From positions 1-53,401 of the forward strand of contig JADLAZ010000036.1 of NCBI GenBank assembly GCA_020849725.1: a DNA stretch of 53,401 bases. Reading direction: 5' to 3'. The translations under genes and the position numbers were made by a program. Positions 16,230-24,900 of this stretch are shown piece after piece. Origin of the DNA: Chloroflexota bacterium (GTDB lineage: Bacteria; Chloroflexota; Chloroflexia; Thermomicrobiales; JADLAZ01). The notes under the pieces are model-generated. The model ran no database searches. It saw only the letters and a list, made by a program, of their open reading frames with translations, and was not told the origin of the DNA. Numbering within the stretch: position 1 is the first letter of the stretch; each line of letters opens with the position of its first letter.

Positions 16230-16491
16230 CCGTCGCGCGCAGTAGCGCGTGACTGCGACAGCGTGAGGACGGGCAGCCTGTGCCGCGCGCCATGGCGGCC
16301 GTCACTGTCGACCGCCGCAATGCGCAGCCGCTCCATGACCGCGAAAGGCGGCGGTGGAGTACGGTGCAGCAGGAGCCTGGACGGCGGCGGCGTCAGGATA
16401 TCGAAGCCACGTTGCATCGGATGCCGCCGTGCTACGATCGCCCGCGTCGGTCACGTGACCGTCCGGTCGGATGGCGGCATGGGAGGTGGCG

Positions 16492-17709
16492 ATGGTGGCG
16501 AGCATCACGGTCAATGGGCGCGCCTACGCGTGGCCGCGCCGCCCGACGGTCGTCGTGATGATCGACGGCTGCGACCCGGCCTACCTCGACGACGCCCTCG
16601 ACCGCCGCTGGATGCCCCGCCTGGCCGAGTTGTTGAGCGACGGCTGGCGCCAGCTCGGGCTGGCACACATGCCCACCTTCACCAACCCGAACAACCTCTC
16701 GATCGTCACCGGCGCCCCGCCGGCAGTTCACGGCATCGCCGGCAACCACTACCTGGCGCCCGATGGCCAGGAGGTCCAACTGGTTGAGCCGGAGCAGTTG
16801 CGCGCGCCGACTATCCACGCCGCCTTCCACCAGGCCGGCGCCCGCGTCCTGGCGGTGACGACCAAAGACAAGCTGCGCCGCCTGCTGGCCGCCGGCGGCA
16901 CGCCGGCCGTCAGCGCCGAGCGGCCGAGTGGCGTGCCGGCCCACGGCATCGCCGACGTGACGGCGCTGGTCGGCCGCCCCGCGCCTGGCATCTACAACTG
17001 GGAGATCAGCGCCTACGCCCTGGAGATCGGCCTGGCCGCGCACCGCCAGGCCGGCGGTCTCGACCTGCTCTACGTCTCGCTCACCGACTATGTCCAGCAC
17101 AAGGAGACGCCGGGCGGGCCGCTGGTCGAGCGGCTCTATCGACGCATCGACGCGCTGGTGGGTGACTACCTCGATGCCGGCTTCGTCGTCGGCATCACCG
17201 CCGACCACGGCATGAACGCCAAGCAGGAGGACGATGGGTCGCCGCGCGTGCACTACCTGGCGGAGGTGCTGGCGGCGGCCGGCGTGTCGGGGGCGCGAGT
17301 GGTGCTGCCGATCACCGACCCGCACGTGGTGCATCACGGGGCGCTGGGCTCGTTCGCCTGGGTGCATGTGGCGCCAGAGCAGCGCGAGCGGGCGCGGCGG
17401 GCGCTGGCGCGGCTGGACGGGGTGGAGGAGGTGCTGACGCGGGCGGAGGCAGCAGTGATCTACCAGCACCCGCCGGACCGGATCGGCGACCTGTCGGTGG
17501 CGTCCGATGCGCGGACGGCGTTGGGCAAGGCGCGCGGCGACCACGATCTGACGGCGGTGGCGAGCGGGCTGCGCTCGCACGGGGGGCGCCACGAGCAGAT
17601 CGTACCCCTGATCGCCAGCCGGCCACTCAGCGCGACCTGGGCGGCCCGGGCGACGCGCGGCGTGCGCAACAGCGACCTGCACGACGTGCTGCTCAACGGC
17701 CTCGGCTGA
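16492..17709 (+). CDS. phnA: Phosphonoacetate hydrolase-like alkaline phosphatase superfamily enzyme
   Basis: 405 residues from the ATG at 16492, 5 nt after GGAGGTG; an upstream ATG (16471) has no such site. The protein follows the phosphonoacetate hydrolase pattern: 'VVVMIDGCDPAYLDDAL' (first zinc Asp), 'MPTFTNPNNLSIVTGAPP' with the nucleophilic Thr, 'VHGIAGNHYLAPDGQEV', 'TTKDKLRRLLA', 'LLYVSLTDYVQHKE', 'GITADHGMNAK' (Asp-His zinc pair) and 'SHGGRHEQIVPL' (last His). It splits the C-P bond of phosphonoacetate to acetate and phosphate using two zinc ions in the cytosol. No phosphonate transporter, PhnW/PhnY or LysR-type regulator stands beside it, so it may serve a neighbouring phosphodiester or phosphonate instead. 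Confidence 0.88.
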   Translation: MVASITVNGRAYAWPRRPTVVVMIDGCDPAYLDDALDRRWMPRLAELLSDGWRQLGLAHMPTFTNPNNLSIVTGAPPAVHGIAGNHYLAPDGQEVQLVEPEQLRAPTIHAAFHQAGARVLAVTTKDKLRRLLAAGGTPAVSAERPSGVPAHGIADVTALVGRPAPGIYNWEISAYALEIGLAAHRQAGGLDLLYVSLTDYVQHKETPGGPLVERLYRRIDALVGDYLDAGFVVGITADHGMNAKQEDDGSPRVHYLAEVLAAAGVSGARVVLPITDPHVVHHGALGSFAWVHVAPEQRERARRALARLDGVEEVLTRAEAAVIYQHPPDRIGDLSVASDARTALGKARGDHDLTAVASGLRSHGGRHEQIVPLIASRPLSATWAARATRGVRNSDLHDVLLNGLG

Positions 17710-17826
17710 GGTGACGCCGGCGGCGTGGCGACTAGGAGGGCGCCCCTGCTCAGGCATCGGCCGTGAGCAACCGGCGTGATCGAGGAGGCTGGCGTCGTCA
17801 TCGACCATAGTCAGCAACTGGAACGA

Positions 17827-18804
17827 ATGTCTTCTCGGCCACGTCGCGGCCGCGGCTGCCTCGTCTGGTTGGGTGGGATAGTGGCGGTCCTCCTGGGATT
17901 GCTGCTGCTGGGGGCGTTGTACGAGGCAGGCGCAGAAGCGGCCGCTGTGCGCGCGCATCCCCCGCCGGGTCAACTGGTTGACGTGGGTGGCCATCGTCTC
18001 CACATCTACTGTGTGGGCACGGGCAGTCCCACCGTGGTGATCGATGCCGGGTTGGGCGACTGGTCCGCGACCTGGAGCAGTTGGGTCCAGCCGGAGGTGG
18101 CCAGGACCACGCGCGTCTGCACCTACGATCGCGCGGGCATGGGTTGGAGCGAGGCCGGTCCGCGGCCGCGCACGGCCGCGACCTTCGCCCGCGAACTGCA
18201 CACGTTGCTCCACCAGGGCGGCGTTCCAGGTCCGTACGTGCTGGTCGGGCACTCTCTGGGCGGCTTGCCGGTCCGGGTGTTCGCGCACGCGTACGCGGCG
18301 GAGGTCGCCGGGGTGGTGCTGATCGAATCGATGCACCCGCGCCAAGCGAAGCCACCGCCCGTGGCCCGACCGCCGCTGCCGGCCGCGCCCGCCAGCGAGT
18401 TGTCAATCGCCACGCTCCCGGCACGGCTCGGCCTGCTGCGGCTGTCCGCCGGGCCGCTCAGCCTCAGTGCGGGGCTGTCGCCGGCGGTCGCGGACGCCTA
18501 CGCCGCATTCTCGGTGACGCCGCGCTACGTCCAGACGACACTGGACGAAAGCGAGGGGATGCTGGAAAGCCTTGCGCAAGCGGGCACCGTCGACAGCTTC
18601 GGCGCGGTACCCCTGATCGTCCTGTCGCGCGGAGTACCGGAAGGTCAGGAGCAGGAGTGGCAGCGCTTGCAGACGGACCTCCTCCACTTGTCATCGAACA
18701 GCCAGCAGCAGGTCGCCGAGAAGAGTGGACACAACGTCCAGCTCGAGCAGCCGGAGGCCGCGACCGGGGCCATTGTGCAGATGGTCGACCAACTTCGTCG
18801 GTAA
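17827..18804 (+). CDS. Membrane-anchored alpha/beta hydrolase
   Basis: 325 residues from the ATG at 17827; a GTG at 17776 is an upstream alternative, and neither start has an ideal ribosome-binding site. An N-terminal anchor ('CLVWLGGIVAVLLGLLLLGAL') precedes the hydrolase fold: 'VDVGGHRLHIYCVGTGSPTV', 'GLGDWSATWSSWV' (oxyanion region), 'YDRAGMGWSE', nucleophile elbow 'VLVGHSLGGLPVRVFAH', and the catalytic His in 'KSGHNVQLEQPE'. A cap insert of about 80 residues ('PPVARPPLPAAP' onward) precedes the last strands. This is a typical exported esterase/lipase-like enzyme; its substrate cannot be told. It follows the phosphonoacetate hydrolase gene by 117 bp on the same strand. Confidence 0.88.
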   Translation: MSSRPRRGRGCLVWLGGIVAVLLGLLLLGALYEAGAEAAAVRAHPPPGQLVDVGGHRLHIYCVGTGSPTVVIDAGLGDWSATWSSWVQPEVARTTRVCTYDRAGMGWSEAGPRPRTAATFARELHTLLHQGGVPGPYVLVGHSLGGLPVRVFAHAYAAEVAGVVLIESMHPRQAKPPPVARPPLPAAPASELSIATLPARLGLLRLSAGPLSLSAGLSPAVADAYAAFSVTPRYVQTTLDESEGMLESLAQAGTVDSFGAVPLIVLSRGVPEGQEQEWQRLQTDLLHLSSNSQQQVAEKSGHNVQLEQPEAATGAIVQMVDQLRR

Positions 18805-19621
18805 GAGGCGCGCTGCCAGTGGCATGCCCAGCACCCTCGCGGAGGCGCTGGGAAAATGGGTAGCGGCCACACCGTCAGATCGCTCACGCTGTTCCCATGC
18901 GTGCGCCCGGGCCTGCGTCCGCTCTCCTCGATGTGATAGCAGCATGCGACGAGCAGAAGCTAGCGCCACGTATCGCCGGCCTGCTGCATAAGGCGGTGGT
19001 ACACCGCGGTCATCTCCTCGCGCTGAGCGGGGCTGCGCAGGGAATCGGCTAGCTCACGCTCGAGATTCGGCAGCCCCCGTGCCTCCCCCAGCGCGCGATT
19101 GTGTCGCGGTCGCCGCCCAGGTCGTGCGCCACCTCGCGCGGGGTGAGCCCGCTGGTGCGGGCCAACTCAACGGCGCGCGCCCCGAACTCGGACGGATGCG
19201 GGGTGCGTCGTGGCCTGTCCTTGTCTCATGCACTCCTTCCTGAAGACCTCAGGTTCCGGTGTCCACGAGCCTGCTACACCCCCAGTCGATCTAGCACGGC
19301 CCATCAGAACCGGCGGGAGTCCATCTGGGCGGTCGCGCCCGGACCGGTCGGCCGGCGCCGCGCGGGCCGTCTGGCCGTTACGGCGCGCGTGCCAGTCGTC
19401 TACGGTAAGACCGGACCTCACGCGATCACCTGTCGGACCTACCGGCGCCCGGCATGCGAACCGCCGCCGGGTCATGCAGTGCCAGCCGCCGCTGCTACGG
19501 GCACAGCGCCGACGACCTCCCGGCCATCGCCGCTGGCGTCGCGAACGTTTGTAAGAGACCAGCACGAAGGTGGCAATCAGCAGGATTTCCAGGAGTGATC
19601 GCCGCAACGACGGAGAGAGGC
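18805..19621. other. Gene-poor stretch with transposase debris
   Basis: The only protein-like signal is on the minus strand at 18960-19229 (IS3 OrfA-like remnant, listed separately). Plus-strand frame 19101-19598 and minus-strand frame 19167-19607 have no family features. The ABC transporter ribosome-binding site ends the stretch. Confidence 0.5.
18960..19229 (-). pseudogene. Remnant of IS3-family OrfA-like helix-turn-helix protein
   Basis: Reading the minus strand one base off the local ATG at 19229 gives 'RRTPHPSEFGARAVELARTS', then 'GLTPREVAHDLGGDRDTIARW', which strongly resembles the N-terminal HTH of IS3/IS1400 OrfA proteins. That frame closes at 19049-19051. After the Trp the resemblance is lost, and another frame continues as 'LPNLERELADSLRSPAQREE' and ends in a stop at 18960-18962. 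The piece lacks an in-frame start, and no OrfB (DDE) sequence follows. Terminal inverted repeats were not found. It is most likely a decayed insertion-sequence fragment. Confidence 0.5.
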
Positions 19622-20542
19622 ATGGTCAACCAACAACAGGACGACACATTCGCCGCAGAACTGCGCAATGCGTCCAAGCACTTCGGCTCCGTCCGGGCGC
19701 TCGATGGCGTCAGCTTCGCCGTGACACAGGGGGAGAGGCTCGCCTTGCTCGGCCCGAACGGCGCGGGCAAGACGACCGCCATCTCGCTGATGCTCGGGCT
19801 GCGCCGCCCAACCGCCGGGAGCGCCGCGCTCTTCGGGCGCGACCCGCGCGACGCCGCCAGCCGCCGACGCGTCGGCGTGATGCTCCAGGAATCGGGCGTG
19901 CCCGAGACGCTGAAGGTCGGTGAGGCGGTCGAACTCTTCCGCCGCCTCTATCCGCGCCCGCTGACGGTCGAAGAGGCCCTCGACGCCGCCGGGCTGGAGC
20001 GCAAGGCGACCACCCTGGTCAGCAATCTCTCGGGCGGGCAGAAGCAGCGGCTCTACTTCGCTCTGGCGATCGTCGGCGATCCCGATCTGCTCTTTCTCGA
20101 CGAGCCGACCGTCGGCCTCGACGTCGGGGCGCGGCAGGTCTTCTGGTCCTACATCGACGGGCTGGTCGGGCGCGGCAAGACGATCGTGCTGACGGCCCAC
20201 TACCTGGAGGAGGCCGACGCTCTCGCCGACCGGATCGTCGTGATCGACGAGGGGCGGATCATCGCCGAAGGCTCGCCGAGCGCGATCAAGGCGCGCGTCG
20301 GCGGCAAGACGGTCCGCTTCCGCGCGCCCGGCCTCGACGAGGCGCGGCTGGTGGCCCTGACGAACCTGGAGAGCGCGCGCCGCACCGGCGACCGCTTTGA
20401 AGTCTACACCCTGCGGCCGGAGGAGATCCTGGCCCGCCTCTTCGCCGCCGGGGTCGAACTAGACGAGTTGGAGGTTGTCGGCGCGGGCCTGGAAGAGGCC
20501 TTCCTGGCGCTTACCAAGGAGCGGGAAGGAGTGGCGACGTGA
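19622..20542 (+). CDS. ABC transporter ATP-binding protein (ABC-2 exporter, CcmA/DrrA type)
   Basis: 306 residues from the ATG at 19622, behind GGAGAGGC; the longer open frame upstream looks non-coding. Walker A 'LLGPNGAGKTTAISLMLGL', Q-loop 'GVMLQESGVPETL', signature 'NLSGGQKQRLYFALAI', Walker B 'LLFLDEPTVGLD' and the switch His in 'VLTAHYLEEADAL' are all present. A C-terminal extension of about 75 residues follows the nucleotide domain, as in DrrA/YadG-type exporters. It powers export of a drug, lipid or polysaccharide by the permease whose GTG start overlaps its stop by 4 bp. The substrate cannot be inferred; the permease has the common ABC-2 layout. Confidence 0.95.
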   Translation: MVNQQQDDTFAAELRNASKHFGSVRALDGVSFAVTQGERLALLGPNGAGKTTAISLMLGLRRPTAGSAALFGRDPRDAASRRRVGVMLQESGVPETLKVGEAVELFRRLYPRPLTVEEALDAAGLERKATTLVSNLSGGQKQRLYFALAIVGDPDLLFLDEPTVGLDVGARQVFWSYIDGLVGRGKTIVLTAHYLEEADALADRIVVIDEGRIIAEGSPSAIKARVGGKTVRFRAPGLDEARLVALTNLESARRTGDRFEVYTLRPEEILARLFAAGVELDELEVVGAGLEEAFLALTKEREGVAT

Positions 20543-21357
20543 GTACCCTGCTGACCAACGATTCATCCCGGGCGACACCCACCGATGCGGCGCGCAGTCG
20601 GCCAGGTTCGGTCCTGCTCTACCTGATTCGCTGCGAGGTCCTCAAGTTGCTGCGCGTGCCGATGTTCGCTGTGCCGACTTTCGTTTTTCCGATCATGTTC
20701 TTCGCGATGTTCGGATTGCCCAACCTCGACAACACCCTCGACGGCATCAGCGCCGGGGCCTACATGATGGCCTCCTACGGGGCGTATTCGGTGATGTCGG
20801 TGGCGCTCTTCTCCTTCGGCGTCGCCATCGCCGCCGAGCGCGGCCTCGGCTGGAACAAGCTGCTGCGCGCTACGCCGCTGCGGCCGCTGACGGCCTTCAT
20901 CTCGAAGGTGGCGATGGCGCTGCTCTTCGGCGCGGCCTCGCTCACGGCGCTCTTCGTCTTCGGGGCCGTCGTTGGCCGCGTGCGGATGCCGCTGCTGACC
21001 TGGCTAGAACTCGGCAGCCTGCTGGTGCTGGGGATGATCCCGTTCGTCGCGCTCGGCCTCTTCATCGGCTATCTGGCGGGGCCGAACTCGGCGGCGGCGG
21101 TGGCGAACCTGATCTTCCTGCCGCTCGCCTTCGCCTCCGGCCTCTTCCTGCCGCTCAAGTTCCTGCCCGACCTCATCCAGACGATCGCCCCCTACCTCCC
21201 GGCCTACCACACCGGCGAACTCGGCTGGGGCGCGCTCGGAGCGGGCGACGGCAAGGGCGTCGGCTACCACCTCCTCTGGCTGGCGGGCTACACCGTCGTC
21301 TTCCTGGCGCTGGCGCTGGTAGCCTACTGGCGAGATGAGGGGAAGAAGTACGGATAA
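20539..21357 (+). CDS. ABC-2 type permease
   Basis: 272 residues; the GTG start at 20539 overlaps the ATPase stop (GTGA), with GGAAGGAG upstream. Six hydrophobic segments fit the ABC2_membrane layout: 'VPTFVFPIMFFAMFG', 'MMASYGAYSVMSVALFSFGV', 'VAMALLFGAASLTALFVFG', 'LLVLGMIPFVALGLFIGYL', 'LIFLPLAFASGLFLP' and 'WLAGYTVVFLALALVAYW'. A cytoplasmic coupling stretch 'AAERGLGWNKLLRATPLRP' is the typical site of ATPase contact in this family. Together with the preceding gene it forms a complete two-gene exporter, in the membrane as a dimer with two ATPases. Confidence 0.93.
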   Translation: MSTLLTNDSSRATPTDAARSRPGSVLLYLIRCEVLKLLRVPMFAVPTFVFPIMFFAMFGLPNLDNTLDGISAGAYMMASYGAYSVMSVALFSFGVAIAAERGLGWNKLLRATPLRPLTAFISKVAMALLFGAASLTALFVFGAVVGRVRMPLLTWLELGSLLVLGMIPFVALGLFIGYLAGPNSAAAVANLIFLPLAFASGLFLPLKFLPDLIQTIAPYLPAYHTGELGWGALGAGDGKGVGYHLLWLAGYTVVFLALALVAYWRDEGKKYG

Positions 21358-21366
21358 GGGTAGTGC

Positions 21367-21381
21367 CGGGCTGGCAGCCCG
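21367..21381. terminator. Short GC hairpin between convergent genes
   Basis: CGGGCT, GGC loop, AGCCCG: a 6-bp perfect stem 9 bp after the permease stop, in a space where the exporter and the toxin/immunity unit converge. No T-run follows, so it is a weak terminator candidate. Confidence 0.3.
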
Positions 21382-21520
21382 TCCTACCAGCATCAATCGA
21401 GACGGCGCGCCAGCCGCTCCGCGCGTCAGATCATCAGCGATGCCCGCGACGTTGACCGCCTGTCAGGCGTCAGCCGGCACGGTCCATGAGCGATGCCGGC
21501 TCACGGCACGGTCATGACCA

Positions 21521-21910
21521 TCAGGCGGGCCAGGGTATCTCACGGCTCCTGTAGCCACCACCCTTGGGCAAGCGGTCCTCGTAGTCGCAGGCCGCGACGG
21601 CCGGCCACCCCTTCCCCCAGCAGTAGTGCAGGATGCGAGCGACCAGCCTGACCTGATCGTCCAGGCTCGGTGCGCCGACCGGGTCGACTTCGAGGTAGGT
21701 GCGGAAATGGAGGTATCCGTCAGGGAAGGTGCGCCGGTCGATGGGGTGGAAGTCCTCGTTCTCGCGCAGCTCCAGCTCGTTCTCCGGCAGGGTGATGACT
21801 GCGCCCTGCAACGTCCCGCCCAGGTGGGTCGCAAGGTCGGACAGGTGCGTCCTGGTCGCCAGATCACCATCGACGAAGAGCTTGCAGGCAAGGTCAATCG
21901 TCTCGGTCAT
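21521..21910 (-). CDS. Probable immunity protein for the adjacent toxin-like gene
   Basis: 129 residues, starting at the ATG at 21910, 7 bp after the stop of the 1150-residue toxin-like gene on the same strand. It is small, acidic and cytosolic, with no signal or membrane segment. Visible features: 'KLFVDGDLATRTHLSDLATH', 'ELRENEDF', 'FPDGYLHFRTYLEVDP', 'VARILHYCWGKGWPAVAACD' and 'YEDRLPKGGGY'. The style (alternating beta strands with aromatic and acidic residues and a conserved 'AACDYEDxLP.GGG' ending) fits single-domain immunity proteins found directly downstream of polymorphic toxins. I do not recognise a named family with certainty. Position and size are the main argument that it neutralises the C-terminal domain of its neighbour. 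Confidence 0.62.
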   Translation of the reverse strand: MTETIDLACKLFVDGDLATRTHLSDLATHLGGTLQGAVITLPENELELRENEDFHPIDRRTFPDGYLHFRTYLEVDPVGAPSLDDQVRLVARILHYCWGKGWPAVAACDYEDRLPKGGGYRSREIPWPA

Positions 21911-21917
21911 GCCCCTG

Positions 21918-24900
21918 TCACTTACTCATCCGGATCGCGGTGCCCGAGCCGAACTTGCCGCCGGGGTAACGCGCGATCGAGAGATCAGCTTTATCGAGGC
22001 CGAGCTCCCGCGCAATCATGTTGCGAACCTCGCGCAGGTTCGGTCGTGCGTCACCGGCGCTAATCACACCATGGTTGATGGCGTGCAGCATCGTGTCTGT
22101 TTTGCCCGAGGGGTACTCCGGCGCCCCAAAGCTCCTGGTGACAATTCGATCGAACTCTTCAGCCGAAACCCGCACCGCGACGTCAAGGTCCCGTCCTGGC
22201 CCGATGTCCTTGAGCAGTGGTTCGAGCTTGCCGGTAGTCAGGTTCTTGTCCAGGCTGAAGCCGCGCGTGCGGCTCCCCTCGGCGACGATGTCAATGAAGT
22301 TGTACCCTTGCGCCCTGGTCATTGCCGCGGCTTGCCGCGACACCTCGGCGTGCTTCTTGGCGTCCAGGCCCAGTGGGACGCCGGCCTTGCGCGCTGCCTT
22401 CGCCGCCTCCAGCCGCGCCAGCACTTTGTCGACATCCTTCTCCTTGTCGAGCAACTCCAGGAGCCAGCGGCGATCCGCCGCCTCCATGCTATCGAGCAGG
22501 CGCGCGAGCTTCTTGTCATCGTTGACCTTGTACATCAGGGCCAGGGCGGTCGTGTCGTCGATGGTCCCACCTGATTGTCGGACCAGGGATTTTGCCTTCT
22601 GCTTGGTTGGGAAGTTCGACATGCGTATGCGAAGCCGGAGCTCGTTCGCGGTCTTGGCCTTCTCCAGGTGGTCGAGCGCCTTGCCAAGCGAGCCGGCGTC
22701 TGGCTGATCATGCAGGAACGCCCTCAGCCAAGGATCGTCGTCCGGCAGGCCGTGTCGTTGGATCAGCTTGCCAATGCGTTCCGCCTGGTCGGTGCCAACG
22801 GCATACCGTGGCACGCACACGCTGTGGCACAGGGTCAGCACCTTGCGGACGCGCGGGTCCATGCTGGCGTAGGTGCGCCACATGTGCGGGTTGGCGTCGA
22901 ACACAGCGTGCGTTTCGGCGCTGAGGCGCTTCTTCCAGGTTAGAAACTCGTCCAGGCGCTCCTTCGACAGCGTGCCGGCGGCTTCTGGATAGTGTTTCAA
23001 GAGCTTGGCGGCCTCGTCGCCGTGCTTCTTGAAGAGCGCATCCCTGACCTCACGCCGGACCGCAGCCACGTCACCCAGGATCTCCCGGCGCGCCCGGTCG
23101 CCCAGGTCGCTGACCGGCTTCTTGAGGTTCCGGCCATAGAGATTGAGGTCGTCAACGGCGGCCTTGAGCGCCTTGGCATCCCCGCCGGCGTTGGCCAGAT
23201 TCTTGATCGCCCGGGCTTTCTTGAAGACCGTCACCAGCGGCAGCGCTTCGAGACCCAGGCCCACCAGGCTCAAGGCGAACCCCGTCAGCGAGGGCTCCTC
23301 GGTGGACAGGGAGCGCGCGAGATCGAGATTGGTATTGGTGAGGGTCTTGCCAGTGGTGTACTTCTCCCACTCCTGCTGAGCGGAATAGAGCGCCAGCCCG
23401 ACCGACGCCGCGGCCGCGGGAATGGCGAGCGACGCCCCGCCCGACGGAATCAGCGTGATGAGCGCGAGCGCCAGCGCCAGCGTCTGGACGAGGCCGCTGT
23501 CATCTTTGGCCCCGGCGACCAGATCATTGACGATGCCGTCCCGGAGCGAGCCCTTGGGAATGAACATGTTGGTGCGGGTAAGCGCAACGACAGACGGCAA
23601 TGTAAGTGAGAACGCATCCTTCTTGTCCTTCAGCAGCCCCTTCGCCTTGCCGATGTCGACCATCTTCGGCAACAACTGAGCGACGACCGCCTGCATCTGG
23701 TGCTCGACGGGGTCCGTGTCGAGGTTGCCAAGATCAACCTCAGCCAAGGGATCGACCGTCGCTTCTCGGATCTTGGGGTCGACTGCCCCCACATCTTTGC
23801 CGTGGCGGTACGCCGCGAGGACCGGATGTCGGCGCTCGGCCTCGATCCAGGCGACGCGCAGCGCCGTCCGCGTCGCATCCATCTCGGAACTATTCTGGCG
23901 CAGAAGCTTGCGATCGGGATCGAACGTCTTGGGCGCATTCCGATAGTTCGCGATCAGGTCTTCATACGCCTGCCAGTTCGCCTTCACGGTCTGTTGACGC
24001 TTCTTCAGCACCTCGGCCTCGTCCGCGAGGTCCCGCCGGTGCCTGACCTGCTTCTGTTCGTCCACGCCAGCCGACTTGGCCGCCATGCTGATCACGTCCT
24101 GGGCGGCCGCCTCCGCCGTAGAGGAGCCCTTGGCGACCCGCTGCGCGGCGAAGCTAGCGGCGTCGACGGGCAGTCCATACGATTTCAGGACCTCATTGAT
24201 CGCCTGGCGGCTCTCGGTCAGCATCCGCTCGGTGGTCAGGTAGGCCTGGCCCTTGAAGTCGTTGGCGAAGTTCTTTCGTTCAGCCCGGAAGAATTCGAGG
24301 TGCGGCTCCATCTGCTTGCCGAGGCCCGGGGCCGTCACCTGAACCTGGGCAAATTCGGCCATCGCTGTGTCGAACGAGCCGGTGCGCCGCACGCGCTCCT
24401 GGAGTGACAGGTGCATGCCGCGGCGTGTCACACGGGACTCGTCTCCCTTCTGATACTGCAGGTCAGGCAGGTCGCGCTGGCTCGCCAGGTACTCGATCGC
24501 GTGCAGCGTGTCGAGGTGCCGGCGCTGCTCGTCGCCGGTCGTGCCGATCGCACCGATGAGCGCCTCCTCATGCCGCTTCATCAACTCGGGGACTTTGAGC
24601 GTCGCCAGGGCGTCGATGACCTTGGCTAGTTGGACGTTCTCGGGCGTTGCCCGCGCCCCGGCATTGACCGGTGGCGGCGCGGCATCGGGCTGCGCGGGCG
24701 CCGGCGCCGGCTTGACGCTTTGTGGTGGCGTCGTGCCCTTGGATTGTTCCCATGGATGGCGGCGCCGCGCTTCCCGGGCGATTGTCTGCCGCTGCAGCGG
24801 CATGAACGGCTGACCGCAGGCGCACGTGCCCGCCCCGCGCCGGCCGCACACCGGGCAGATACCCACCGCCGTCGCCGGCGCTGCTTCGTGCTCGCCGCCG

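Noticed and set aside
16432..18345. 637-residue minus-strand open frame across the phosphonoacetate hydrolase and hydrolase genes
   Set aside because: It is Arg/His/Ala/Val-rich, contains no domain and is antisense to two genes with complete motifs; long frames of this kind are expected in very GC-rich DNA.
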